Shown piece by piece: positions 7,278 through 14,885 of a stretch of DNA of 17,679 nt (within the stretch, counting starts at the first letter, position 1; each line of letters opens with the position of its first letter). This DNA is from an uncultured Erysipelotrichaceae bacterium (GTDB lineage Bacteria; Bacillota_I; Bacilli_A; Erysipelotrichales; Erysipelotrichaceae). The notes under the pieces were generated by a model. That model was not told where the DNA came from, did not search any database, and saw nothing but the letters and a program-made list of their open reading frames with translations. The DNA lies in assembly GCA_902782955.1 (NCBI GenBank), contig CACZPD010000028.1, forward strand, positions 1-17,679, in the 5' to 3' direction. The translations under genes were made by a program, and so were the position numbers.

Positions 7278-8878
7278 AGCAGCGGTTTCCCTGACAGGTA
7301 TACCTGGTATACAGGTATGCTGTGAATGGCAGTTTCTTCTGTCTGGAAAGGGTTCTGATCCAGTACCGTGAAATCCGCAAGGTATCCGGGGGCGATCAGC
7401 CCTTTTTTATTTTCTTCAAAACTTGCGTATGCGGCTTTGGAAGTGAAGCTGTCGATCGCTTCGGCAATGGTAAACGCTTCATGCTCCAGATACGGTCCTG
7501 TACCGTCCAGGGAAGTACGTGTTACGGCGCATTCAATGCCTTCCATCACATCCGGGAGTTCCACCGGGCAGTCGGAACCGTTGGATACGGTAACGCCTGC
7601 ATTCATCAGCGTTTTCCAACTGTAACTTGTGGCAGCGAGTTTCTCGCCGGCACGTGCTTCAACGATATGATTGTCGTAGTCCAGGAAAATGGACTGGGCA
7701 TACACATGCAGGTTCAGGGCTGCGATCCTTTCCAGCTGGTCTTTTCTCGTAATCTGGCAATGCACGATGCCGTGACGGTGATCTTCACGCGGGTTTTCCT
7801 GCAGGGCAAGGTCAATGGCATTGAGCACCTGGTCCAGGCAGGCATCGCCGATCGCGTGCACCGCTACCTGCATGCCGTTCGCGTTGGCGCAGGAGATCAT
7901 TTCATTCATGTGTTCGTCGGTGAACAGGGAGAATCCGCAGGTCGAAGGATCGTCCGCGTACGGTCTTGAAAGATGTGCCGTACGTCCGCCGAGGGAACCG
8001 TCACCAAGCATTTTCAGCGGGCCGATGCGGAACATGTCAGTTCCTGTGCCGGTCACGTTGCCGGCTTCGATGAACCGCTTCAGTTCATCCAGTTCCGTGA
8101 AATTGCTCTGTTCATATACACGCACTGTCAGCTCACCGCTTTCTTCCAGTTCTTTATAAGCTTCATTCACCTTTTCAAAGGGGATCTGGAATACGCAGTA
8201 ATCATCAGTCTGCGAGCTGGTAATGCCGTATTTGTTGAGTGCTTTGCATGCGGCGCGGATCATGTCTTTCAGATCTTCCTTTTCCGGCACCGGCAGGACA
8301 TCATTGATCAGGTCGATGGCATTGTCATAGAAGAGACCGTCCGGTTTCCCGTCAAGCATGCCGATGGCACCGCCCATGGGAGCTTCCGTATTTTCATCGA
8401 TTCCCGCCAGTTCCAGCGCTTTGGAATTGACGGCGCATACATGGCCGCATGCCCTCGTCAGCATCACCGGTATTTCCGCGGAAATATTGTCGAGGTCATA
8501 CCGGTTGGGCATTCTGCCCGTGTCGGTAAAATAATCCTGGTTCCAGCCTCTGCCGCGGATCCACTGTCCTTCCCGGACCGGATTCTTCTGCACGAAGTCC
8601 TTTACAGCTTCCAGCATATCTGCGAGGCTTTCCGTATGTTCATGCAGCGCAGCCATGCGCAGCGACTGCCCGTAGTTCAGCAGGTGCATATGGGAATCGT
8701 TGAAACCTGCACATACAAACTTTTTTCCCAGATCTACTTTTTCGGCATCTTCCCCGGCAAGCAGGAACATTTCGCGGTTGGAGCCGACATGGCGGAATTT
8801 CCCGTCTTCGACGATAAACGCGTGTTTCAGCGGAAAAGAACCGGTATAGACCTGTCCGTTATAAAATAATGTTTTCAT
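7274..8878 (-). CDS. Amidohydrolase family protein (YtcJ-like, Amidohydrolase_3)
   Basis: This 534-residue metal-dependent hydrolase has the family plan: a small N-terminal beta-sandwich segment, a TIM barrel, then a C-terminal return (YLADFTVLDQNPF). Metal ligands stand out: His63 and His65 in FNDSHMH, His341 in VAVHAIGD, His373 in IVHCQ, and Asp436 in NGSDCPV; Lys289 in PLKMLGDGSLGG is the expected carboxylated lysine region. No signal peptide is seen, so it is cytosolic. Members of this group remove acyl or formyl groups from amides or open cyclic amides; the true substrate cannot be deduced. The start has AGGAGA five bases ahead. It follows the esterase gene on the same strand with a 48-base gap and has its own extended -10. 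Its stop overlaps the copper operon stop on the other strand. Confidence 0.9.
   Translation of the reverse strand: MKTLFYNGQVYTGSFPLKHAFIVEDGKFRHVGSNREMFLLAGEDAEKVDLGKKFVCAGFNDSHMHLLNYGQSLRMAALHEHTESLADMLEAVKDFVQKNPVREGQWIRGRGWNQDYFTDTGRMPNRYDLDNISAEIPVMLTRACGHVCAVNSKALELAGIDENTEAPMGGAIGMLDGKPDGLFYDNAIDLINDVLPVPEKEDLKDMIRAACKALNKYGITSSQTDDYCVFQIPFEKVNEAYKELEESGELTVRVYEQSNFTELDELKRFIEAGNVTGTGTDMFRIGPLKMLGDGSLGGRTAHLSRPYADDPSTCGFSLFTDEHMNEMISCANANGMQVAVHAIGDACLDQVLNAIDLALQENPREDHRHGIVHCQITRKDQLERIAALNLHVYAQSIFLDYDNHIVEARAGEKLAATSYSWKTLMNAGVTVSNGSDCPVELPDVMEGIECAVTRTSLDGTGPYLEHEAFTIAEAIDSFTSKAAYASFEENKKGLIAPGYLADFTVLDQNPFQTEETAIHSIPVYQVYLSGKPLL
7297..7321. repeat. Hairpin just past the convergent stop codons
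   Basis: An inverted repeat with 7-base perfect arms (ATACCTG at 7300-7306, CAGGTAT at 7312-7318) extends to about 10 pairs if G-U pairs are allowed, with a 5-base loop. It lies 20 bases after the copper operon stop, inside the 3' end of the minus-strand amidohydrolase gene. No T-tract follows on the plus strand, so it is not a standard terminator. It might stabilise or help end the copper transcript, or be a coincidence of coding sequence. Confidence 0.35.
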
Positions 8879-8905
8879 AAGACTCTCCTGTCTGACACGG
8901 TGCCA

Positions 8906-8914
8906 ATTATATCA
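8906..8914 (-). promoter_or_regulatory. Extended -10 promoter for the amidohydrolase gene
   Basis: Read on the minus strand, TGATATAAT (extended -10, consensus TATAAT at 8906-8911) lies about 28 bases before the ATG. No good -35 is found at 17 bases, which is acceptable for extended -10 promoters. It would allow expression independent of the upstream esterase gene. Confidence 0.5.
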
Positions 8915-8926
8915 CGGAAAGAAGGT

Positions 8927-9712
8927 TTATTCTGTAAAGTGCTCTATGGCATCCTGTATGCACATATCCCAGAATTCCCATTCGTGGGAATAGCCTTCAA
9001 CGGTCTTGAATGTGACCGGCAGTTCCAGTGTTTTCGCGTATTCCTGGAATTTCAGATAATTCTGATACGCGATCGGGTCTTTTGTGCCGCAGGAGAAATA
9101 CAGTTCCGGCAGTTCTTCCTTCTTTTCCTTGACCAGTCTCCAGAGATTCAGCTCGGAAGCCAGATAGCCTTCCATGCCGCCGAAGTTGTCGATCAGGTTC
9201 TTTACCCGCGGATAGAACGGGGAGGAAGTGTCGACCTGAGAAAGGTCTTCCGGTACGGCTGACATGCTGTAGAGTTTGGAGAAGAGCTCCGGGTGGTTGA
9301 AAGCATACACGCATGCGCCTCTGCCGCCCATGGACAGACCGGCGATGAAATTATCCTCCCGTTTGTCGCTGATGGGGAACCAGCCGTAAACCAGCGGCAT
9401 CAGTTCTTTTAACAGGTTGTCATAGGCATTGTATCCCATGGCGAATGTATGCCAGTTCACATACATGCTGTTGAGGGAACTGGGCATGACGACGGCGATG
9501 TTTTTGTCGCATGCATAGCGCTCGATGTTTGTCATGCGGATCCAGTCGGTGTAATCACCGAATGTTCCGTGCAGGAGCCAGATCACCTTGTATTTTTTTC
9601 CGCTCTTGTAGAATTCTTCCGGTTCATTTGCGCCGCAGTTGGGGAGGATGATATTGACATCCGTATTTCCCATCAAGCAGCGGCTCATATAGTTTATGTG
9701 CAGCAAAGTCAT
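8927..9712 (-). CDS. Alpha/beta-hydrolase esterase (esterase D/EstA-like, PF00756 type)
   Basis: With the start at 9712 this is a 261-residue cytosolic esterase. A frame extension to a TTG at 9736 is rejected because GGAGG sits 5 bases before the ATG at 9712. The nucleophile Ser127 is in GLSMGG, the oxyanion region in WLLHGTFGDYTDW (45-57), Asp212 in GTKDP and His243 in YSHEWEFWD complete the triad. The pattern resembles lactococcal tributyrin esterase and S-formylglutathione hydrolase relatives, which cut short-chain acyl or feruloyl/acetyl esters. A TATAAT at 9737-9742 (minus) is a plausible -10 without a clear -35. It precedes the amidohydrolase gene on the same strand, so a joint role in removing acyl groups from a compound is possible but unproven. 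Confidence 0.88.
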   Translation of the reverse strand: MTLLHINYMSRCLMGNTDVNIILPNCGANEPEEFYKSGKKYKVIWLLHGTFGDYTDWIRMTNIERYACDKNIAVVMPSSLNSMYVNWHTFAMGYNAYDNLLKELMPLVYGWFPISDKREDNFIAGLSMGGRGACVYAFNHPELFSKLYSMSAVPEDLSQVDTSSPFYPRVKNLIDNFGGMEGYLASELNLWRLVKEKKEELPELYFSCGTKDPIAYQNYLKFQEYAKTLELPVTFKTVEGYSHEWEFWDMCIQDAIEHFTE

Positions 9713-9849
9713 ACAAACCTCCGTATTCTTAATCAAATTATAACTGACAGGAAAACGGCATACATCTGTTTATTTTTTTGCCCGGAAGAAAATAAAAAGA
9801 AACAGGATGGACAAAGTGATCCGGTATCTTGACAGATAGCAGTTATAAA

Positions 9850-9877
9850 TTGCACTTTTAAGTGACATTTTTATAAA
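9850..9877 (+). promoter_or_regulatory. Candidate glgB promoter in an AT-rich divergent intergenic region
   Basis: TTGCAC (9850-9855), a 16-base spacer and TATAAA (9872-9877) could form a sigma-A promoter. An interrupted palindrome, CACTT-TT-AAGTG (9853-9864), overlaps the -35 and might be an operator. The remaining leader (to 9980) is AT-rich with a further inverted repeat, ATAATTA (9921-9927) and TAATTAT (9944-9950). A TTGACA at 9829-9834 has no matching -10 at normal distance. The assignment is weak, as AT-rich DNA gives such matches by chance. Confidence 0.35.
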
Positions 9878-9980
9878 ATCGTGTATCTGTTTTCCGCATA
9901 ATACATTAAAATATAAATAGATAATTAATTTCTGACGAATCGATAATTATATTGTCAGTCACCATAAAAAAGGAGGTTTT

Positions 9981-12023
9981 ATGGCTGTCAAGGAAACGAC
10001 GAAAAAGAAAACTGCGAAGAAGCAGGAAAAACCGGAGGCTGTAAAGAAAGAACCGGTTAAAAAGGCTGCCGCGCCGAAAAAGAAAACAGTAAAGAAAACG
10101 GCAAAGAAAAAGGAACAGGTTCTTGACCCTGTATTCCTTACCGGATTTGACCGTTATCTTCTGAACGCGGGCAGGGATTACAAAGTATATAAGAAGATGG
10201 GCGCGCATCCGGCGACACACGAAGGAAAGAAAGGCATGCATTTCGCGGTATGGGCACCGCATGCAAAAGCTGTTTCCATCGTATGTGACAGAAACGCCTG
10301 GGATCCGAAAGCCAATTATATGATCCCGCTGGAAAAGAGCGGTGTATTTGAAGGCTTCATTCCGGAAATGGGATTCGGTGAGCTGTACAAATACGCAATC
10401 GAAACCAAGAAAGGGGACATCCTGTATAAGGCAGACCCGTATGGTTTCTCTGCGGAATTCCGTCCAGGCACTGCCAGCAAAACTGCGGATATCGAGAACT
10501 ATGGATGGAAAGATGCGAAGTGGATGACAGACAGGGCTGCGAAGAAGACATTCGCAGAGCCGATGGCGATCTATGAATGTCATCTGGGATCCTGGTTCAA
10601 GAATGAAAATACGGAAGTGCGCGAAGGCTTCCTGAACTACAGAGAGTACGCGAAGGAACTCGTGGATTACTGCAAATACATGGGTTACACACATGTGGAA
10701 CTGATGGGTATTGCGGAATATCCGTTTGACGGATCCTGGGGCTATCAGGTAACAGGTTACTATGCACCGACAAGCCGTTACGGCGATCCGAAGGATTTCA
10801 TGTATCTGGTGGATACCCTGCATCAGAACGGACTCGGCGTCATTCTGGACTGGGTTCCTGCGCATTTCCCGAAGGACGCGCATGGTCTGGCGGATTTCGA
10901 CGGCGAAGCGCTGTATGAATACGCGGATCCGAGAATGGGCGAACATCCGGACTGGGGTACAAAGTGCTTTGACTACTCCAAGCCGGAAGTTCTGAACTTC
11001 ATGATCGGCAACGCGCTGTACTGGTATGATGAGTATCATATCGACGGACTGCGTGTGGATGCGGTCGCTTCCATGCTGTATCTGGACTACGGACGCAAAG
11101 ACGGCCAGTGGGTCCCGAACAAATACGGCGGAAACGGCAACCTCGATGCCATGGAATTCTTCAAGCATCTGAACTCTGTCATCCGCGGACGGAAAGACGG
11201 CACGATCATCATTGCGGAAGAATCCACCGCATGGCCGAAGATCACCGCTGCACCGGAAGACGACGGTCTCGGATTTACCTATAAATGGAATATGGGCTGG
11301 ATGCATGACTTCCTGGATTACATGAAGCTGGATCCGTATTTCCGTAAAGACAATCACAACAAGATGACATTCGGCATGAGCTATGCGACAAGTGAGAAAT
11401 ATATCCTCGTACTGTCGCATGATGAAGTCGTTCATCTGAAGTGTTCCATGATCAACAAGATGCCGGGTTATGAAGTTGACAAGTTTGCCAACCTGAAGTG
11501 CGGCTACCTGTTCATGTTCGGACATGCCGGCAAGAAGCTGCTGTTCATGGGACAGGATTTTGCCCAGTACCATGAATGGGATGAGAAAGTACAGCTTGAC
11601 TGGTGGCTGTGCGACCAGCCGCTGAACAAGGACATGCAGAACTTCATGCGTGACCTGCTGCACATGTATACCAAGTATCCGGCAATGTATGCGCTGGATG
11701 ATTCCTGGGAAGGATTCAAGTGGGTCAATGCGGATGACAGAGACCGCAGTATCTTCTCCTTCATCCGCCGTGACGGCACAGGCAAGCAGAGCCTGCTGTT
11801 CGTGGTCAACTTCACACCGATGGAAAGACCTGACTACATGGTCGGCGTTCCGAACAAAGGCAGATATACACTGATCTTTGACAAGGACGGCGCGGTAAAG
11901 GCATCCAGCGGCAAGAAGACTGCGTTCAATGCCAAGAAGGGTGAATGCGACGCTCAGCCGTACAGGGTGGAATATCCGCTGCCGGCATACGGATGCGCAG
12001 TATTCCGCTTCAACGAAAAGTAA
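9981..12023 (+). CDS. glgB: 1,4-alpha-glucan branching enzyme with lysine-rich N-terminal tail
   Basis: This 680-residue GH13 enzyme makes alpha-1,6 branches in glycogen. Residues 1-46 form a Lys/Ala/Pro/Thr tail of KKKTAKK type, like histone H1 tails, which is not part of the normal enzyme. Then come a CBM48-like beta domain (about 85-160; FAVWAPHAKAVSIV) and the catalytic barrel: VILDWVPAHFP, the nucleophile Asp360 in DGLRVDAV, the acid/base Glu413 in IIIAEES, and Asp481 in LSHDE. DGSWGYQVTGYYAPTSRYG is a classic branching-enzyme segment. The C-terminal beta domain ends with CAVFRF. The ribosome binding site is AGGAGG four bases ahead. It stands alone, without glgC/D/A/P nearby, divergent from the esterase and convergent with the RpiR regulator. 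A long open frame antisense to it is a codon-use shadow. Confidence 0.95.
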   Translation: MAVKETTKKKTAKKQEKPEAVKKEPVKKAAAPKKKTVKKTAKKKEQVLDPVFLTGFDRYLLNAGRDYKVYKKMGAHPATHEGKKGMHFAVWAPHAKAVSIVCDRNAWDPKANYMIPLEKSGVFEGFIPEMGFGELYKYAIETKKGDILYKADPYGFSAEFRPGTASKTADIENYGWKDAKWMTDRAAKKTFAEPMAIYECHLGSWFKNENTEVREGFLNYREYAKELVDYCKYMGYTHVELMGIAEYPFDGSWGYQVTGYYAPTSRYGDPKDFMYLVDTLHQNGLGVILDWVPAHFPKDAHGLADFDGEALYEYADPRMGEHPDWGTKCFDYSKPEVLNFMIGNALYWYDEYHIDGLRVDAVASMLYLDYGRKDGQWVPNKYGGNGNLDAMEFFKHLNSVIRGRKDGTIIIAEESTAWPKITAAPEDDGLGFTYKWNMGWMHDFLDYMKLDPYFRKDNHNKMTFGMSYATSEKYILVLSHDEVVHLKCSMINKMPGYEVDKFANLKCGYLFMFGHAGKKLLFMGQDFAQYHEWDEKVQLDWWLCDQPLNKDMQNFMRDLLHMYTKYPAMYALDDSWEGFKWVNADDRDRSIFSFIRRDGTGKQSLLFVVNFTPMERPDYMVGVPNKGRYTLIFDKDGAVKASSGKKTAFNAKKGECDAQPYRVEYPLPAYGCAVFRFNEK

Positions 12024-12030
12024 GCAAAAG

Positions 12031-12080
12031 AAAAGAGGCATAGCCTCCGGGTTCAGATGAACCGGGGCAATGCCTTTTTA
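12031..12080. terminator. Bidirectional terminator between glgB and the RpiR gene
   Basis: AAAAGAGGCAT (12031-12041) pairs around an inner GGTTC/GAACC hairpin with ATGCCTTTTT (12070-12079). T-rich tracts follow on both strands: TTTTTATT on plus, and CTCTTTTCTTTT on minus. It begins 8 bases after the glgB stop, and the RpiR stop codon (12078-12080, minus) lies inside it. Confidence 0.85.
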
Positions 12081-12839
12081 TTCTGCGTACATCCGTGCGT
12101 ATGTCTGCACGATCAGGCTCTCTGCCGCTTCCAGCTGGAAGGGATGGGAGCGCTGGGAACCGGTGGAATCAAAACGGATCACATGATCAATGAACCAGGG
12201 CATCTCTTTCTGCGTGCCGCAGATCATCCAGATCTTCGGCAGGATCAGATGCTTTTCCCTTGCCCGGAAATCCTGGTAGTCAAAGTATGATCCGGTATAG
12301 GAAAAGACGATGATCAGGTCTTCTTTTCCGGCTTTGATAATATGATCGATCTGATCGGCATAGGCAGTATTTGTGGAGATGAGTTTTCCCAGCATGCACA
12401 TGTCGACAGAAAGGTCCACGGCCGCATTCTGTGCTTTCAGCATCCCGCAGACATAGACTTTTTTATAGTCATGCATATCCTTTGCGAGCATTTCAACAGT
12501 CTTCATGTCAATGGATGAGAGCGCCTGTACCACGGAACGACTGATAAACCGGCCCTGGTCTTCTGCCAGGTCAGTTTCCGTTTCTGCTTTTTCAAACCGG
12601 TAGAATGTATCTCCCAGCAGCATCCGCAGTTCCGCGAAATCGTTCAGCCCGATATCCCGGACAAAACGGGAGAGGGAGCCTGTCCCGACATGGCAGGCAT
12701 CCGCCAGTTCCTTGATGGAAATGTTCCTGATCTCATCCTGGTGGCTGAGAATGTATTCGGCAATAATTTTGTTGGTAGAGTCTTTCTTCTCGCTTGCCAT
12801 GGTGCTGAGAAAGACGACCGGAAGTTTATCGTATATCAT
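12078..12839 (-). CDS. MurR/RpiR-family transcriptional regulator
   Basis: This 253-residue protein has the RpiR layout. An N-terminal winged helix-turn-helix (residues about 20-78; ISIKELADACHVGTGSLSRFVRDIG at its core) binds DNA. A C-terminal SIS domain (about 105-240; KVYVCGMLKAQ, LIIVFSYTGSYFD) binds a phosphosugar. Such proteins sense sugar phosphates and control sugar uptake or breakdown genes. The start at 12839 has only a weak GAAAG ribosome binding site, but the N-terminal segment up to Met14 resembles that of relatives, and Met14 has no better site, so 12839 is kept. It is transcribed towards glgB and shares its terminator. Upstream, a terminator separates it from the DJ-1 genes. 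Its target genes are not evident from the window. Confidence 0.88.
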   Translation of the reverse strand: MIYDKLPVVFLSTMASEKKDSTNKIIAEYILSHQDEIRNISIKELADACHVGTGSLSRFVRDIGLNDFAELRMLLGDTFYRFEKAETETDLAEDQGRFISRSVVQALSSIDMKTVEMLAKDMHDYKKVYVCGMLKAQNAAVDLSVDMCMLGKLISTNTAYADQIDHIIKAGKEDLIIVFSYTGSYFDYQDFRAREKHLILPKIWMICGTQKEMPWFIDHVIRFDSTGSQRSHPFQLEAAESLIVQTYARMYAE

Positions 12840-12861
12840 ACTTTCAATATATCATCATATG

Positions 12862-12887
12862 AAGCGAAAAGCACCGCATGACGGTGC
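12862..12887 (-). terminator. Rho-independent terminator after the DJ-1 pair
   Basis: On the minus strand a 6-base GC-rich stem (GCACCG, loop TCATG, CGGTGC) is followed by TTTTCGCTT. It lies 15 bases after the stop of the downstream DJ-1-like gene and ends that operon before the RpiR gene. Confidence 0.7.
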
Positions 12888-12901
12888 CTGTTCAGCAGTT
12901 A

Positions 12902-13465
12902 TTATCTACCGCCCGCAAGCGCGTAAAGCAGACGCTCTTTGATCGGGGCAGGATCCTTGCCTAAAACTTCAATGATCTTGAACGCGAACGGATACGGTGT
13001 TGCCGGTCCCTGGGAGGTGATGACGTTCTGATCATAGACAGCGACGTCTTCAACGAATTTTCCTGCGCTCTTCAGCACATCCGCGTATCCCGTATAGCCG
13101 GTGACGGTCTTGCCTGCGAGTACACCGGCAGCTTCGAGGACTTTCGTACCGGAGCACATGCCGGCGATCAGCTTGTTGTTTTCATTGAACCATTTCAGGG
13201 TGTTCATGACATCTTCATTGTCGATAAAACGCTGCCATGCTGTTCTGCCGCCCGGAACGATGATGACATCATAGTCTTTTACTTCATCGGAGAATACCTT
13301 GTCGGCTTTGATATACATGCCCTGCATGGAAAGCACGAACGGATCTTCCTGGAAACGGAATGTATGTGTTTCGATATCTGCTCTTCTGAGAAGGTCCACG
13401 ATCTGGATCGTTTCGCTTTCTTCATATCCTTCGATCATTAATACCGCTGCCTTTGTCATGGTCAT
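12902..13465 (-). CDS. DJ-1/PfpI superfamily protein, second copy of a tandem pair
   Basis: This 187-residue protein has the DJ-1/ThiJ/PfpI fold. The nucleophile-elbow cysteine is Cys104 in GMCSGTKVL. The partner glutamate is in the first loop (Glu15/16 in GYEESE). VIIVPGG (68-73) and ITSQGPATPY are family segments. Such proteins act as glyoxalase-like enzymes, chaperones or thiol-stress proteins; the exact activity is open. The start ATG overlaps the previous gene's stop (ATGA at 13462-13465) and has AGGAGG four bases ahead; Met3 at 13459 is an alternative with a 10-base spacing. It is clearly a paralogue of the upstream gene (for example KAAV...IVD-LRRA at the same positions). Its active-site surroundings (SGT) differ from the canonical AAP, suggesting diverged specificity. 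Confidence 0.9.
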   Translation of the reverse strand: MTMTKAAVLMIEGYEESETIQIVDLLRRADIETHTFRFQEDPFVLSMQGMYIKADKVFSDEVKDYDVIIVPGGRTAWQRFIDNEDVMNTLKWFNENNKLIAGMCSGTKVLEAAGVLAGKTVTGYTGYADVLKSAGKFVEDVAVYDQNVITSQGPATPYPFAFKIIEVLGKDPAPIKERLLYALAGGR

Positions 13466-14025
13466 TCATCCTCCTGTACATCAAATGCATTGAAATATGC
13501 CATTCTCTTTTTTACTGTCAGGGAATCCGCGCCGAGGACATCGGCGAGTCTGTACGCAAACGCATATGCGGTTGCCGGACCCTGTGAAGTGATGAGATTG
13601 CCGTCGACGACGACTTTGTCATCCGTGCGTGTGCCGGAATGGATCTTGTCCGCTGTGCCCGGATAGCAGGTAAATGTTTTTCCTTCCAGCAGGCCTGCCG
13701 CGTCCAGCGCGATCGGCGCCGCGCACATCGCCGCAATGTATTTTCCTTTTTCATTCATGTTCTTCAGGACTGTCTTCAGCAGCTCACTGGCTGCCATGGC
13801 ATCCGTTCCGCCGTATCCGCCCGGCAGAACGATCATGTCATAGTCTTCAACATATTCTGTCAGAACCTTGTCTGTCCGCATGGTGACATCATGTGCACCT
13901 GTGATCTCCGTACCGTCCAGTCCGACCATATCGCATTTCAGTTCCGCCCGGCGCAGGATATCGACGATCGTCAGTGCTTCGCCTTCCTCGCAGCCTTGCG
14001 CAAATATTACAGCAGCTTTTTTCAT
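13462..14025 (-). CDS. DJ-1 family protein, first copy of a tandem pair
   Basis: Starting at the ATG at 14025, this is 187 residues, the same length as its downstream paralogue. The frame extends to a GTG at 14052, but AAGGAG nine bases ahead of 14025 and the family N-terminus (MKKAAVIFAQG) support the shorter form. The nucleophile is Cys101 in AAMCAAPIAL, close to the ICAGPTAL motif of human DJ-1 and of YajL. The glutamate pair is in GCEEGEAL, and ITSQGPATAYAFAYRLAD matches the DJ-1 C-terminal part. Relatives protect against methylglyoxal and oxidative damage. It leads the two-gene operon and is divergent from the YoaK-like and glutathione peroxidase genes, which fits a stress-response grouping. 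Confidence 0.92.
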   Translation of the reverse strand: MKKAAVIFAQGCEEGEALTIVDILRRAELKCDMVGLDGTEITGAHDVTMRTDKVLTEYVEDYDMIVLPGGYGGTDAMAASELLKTVLKNMNEKGKYIAAMCAAPIALDAAGLLEGKTFTCYPGTADKIHSGTRTDDKVVVDGNLITSQGPATAYAFAYRLADVLGADSLTVKKRMAYFNAFDVQEDE

Positions 14026-14084
14026 AAATCTGTTCTCCTTGTTTACGGTCACATATTAGCGGAAGAAAAAAACGATTGGAAGGA

Positions 14085-14103
14085 ATTTCCAGAATGTGGA
14101 AAT
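14085..14103. promoter_or_regulatory. Inverted repeat in the divergent DJ-1 / yoaK intergenic region, possible operator
   Basis: Perfect 7-base arms, ATTTCCA (14085-14091) and TGGAAAT (14097-14103), flank 5 bases. The repeat lies 60 bases from the DJ-1 start and 55 bases from the YoaK-like start, where a shared regulator could act in both directions. Candidate -10 elements are TATTAT (14117-14122, plus) and TAATAT just before the DJ-1 start (minus), neither with a convincing -35. The regulator is unknown. Confidence 0.4.
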
Positions 14104-14157
14104 CAGATGAATTATTTATTATTTATCTGTATTTTACAGACAGAGAGGACAGGTATT

Positions 14158-14853
14158 ATGCAGAAGAAAGAGAAAGGATCGGGATTATATCTGACAGCGA
14201 GCCTGCTTACACTGGCAGGGGGATTTCTCGATGCGTATACATATTTTTCAAGAGGCAAGGTGTTTGCGAACGCCCAGACCGGAAACATCATCAAACTGGG
14301 CATTGCGGCAGCGGAAGGCAATTACGGGAAGATGATCGATTTCCTGATGCCGATTACGGCGTTCTGTGCCGGGATCCTGGTCGTCCTGGTCATTGAGCAC
14401 CAGTTCGGGAAAAGGAATATCCGCTATGTGCACCGGGCGGTCCTGGCTGCGGAGATCCTGGCGTTATGTGTTACGGCGTTTCTGCCCATGCAGGAAGTCA
14501 CGAATGTTTTATGCAACATCATCGTTTCCTTTGTCTGCGCGATGCAGATGGAAGGATTCAAGTCCTTCCTCGGACAGCCGATCGCAACGACAGTATCGAC
14601 CGGAAACCTGCGCAAATGCATTGAGTATTTCTATAAGGGAATCGTCGGTAATGATCCTGAAGACAGGATCACCGGCCTGAAATATCTGATGATCGTATTT
14701 CTCTTTATTTCCGGTGTCTTTATCGGTACACTGAGTGTAGAGTATTTCGGCATCCGGGCATCCCTGATCCCTGCAGGTCTCCTGGTGCTGGCATATATCA
14801 TCATCACCATCCGCTACAGACAGATCATCGCAGCTGAAAAGGCTGCGGCCTGA
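14158..14853 (+). CDS. YoaK/DUF1275 family integral membrane protein
   Basis: The protein is 231 residues from the ATG at 14158, which follows GAGAGGACAGG. The open frame running upstream to 13639 is antisense to the DJ-1 gene and is not used. About six hydrophobic segments are seen, beginning with LYLTASLLTLAGGFLDAYTYF. The family features GFLDAYTYFSRG...FANAQTGNI and CAMQMEGFKSFLGQPIATT...TGNLRK are both present. DUF1275 proteins lie in the cytoplasmic membrane; their transport substrate, if any, is not established. The stop codon overlaps an ATG of the following frame (TGATG), and the glutathione peroxidase start is 33 bases on, so the two genes are likely one transcript. Confidence 0.9.
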   Translation: MQKKEKGSGLYLTASLLTLAGGFLDAYTYFSRGKVFANAQTGNIIKLGIAAAEGNYGKMIDFLMPITAFCAGILVVLVIEHQFGKRNIRYVHRAVLAAEILALCVTAFLPMQEVTNVLCNIIVSFVCAMQMEGFKSFLGQPIATTVSTGNLRKCIEYFYKGIVGNDPEDRITGLKYLMIVFLFISGVFIGTLSVEYFGIRASLIPAGLLVLAYIIITIRYRQIIAAEKAAA

Positions 14854-14885
14854 TGCATACGAAACAGGAAAAGGAAGAGACCGAC

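Noticed and set aside
7973..8869. Open frame of 298 codons on the plus strand
   Set aside because: It is antisense to the amidohydrolase, whose metal-binding motifs are intact; the plus-strand product has no family features.
9829..9849. TTGACA followed by TATAAA upstream of glgB
   Set aside because: The spacing is only 9 bases, too short for a sigma-A promoter.
9981..10118. Possibility that the lysine-rich stretch is a separate small histone-like protein or a frameshift artefact
   Set aside because: The frame continues without a break into the branching enzyme and shares its start signal; no stop or second start is seen at the junction.
9906..12041. Long open frame (711 codons) on the minus strand
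   Set aside because: It lies exactly antisense to glgB, has no recognisable protein family and crosses both glgB ends. GlgB has catalytic motifs and a strong ribosome binding site, so the antisense frame reflects codon use.
13639..14157. Upstream extension of the YoaK-like frame
   Set aside because: It runs antisense to the DJ-1 gene. The ATG at 14158 has a ribosome binding site, and the membrane-protein family begins there.
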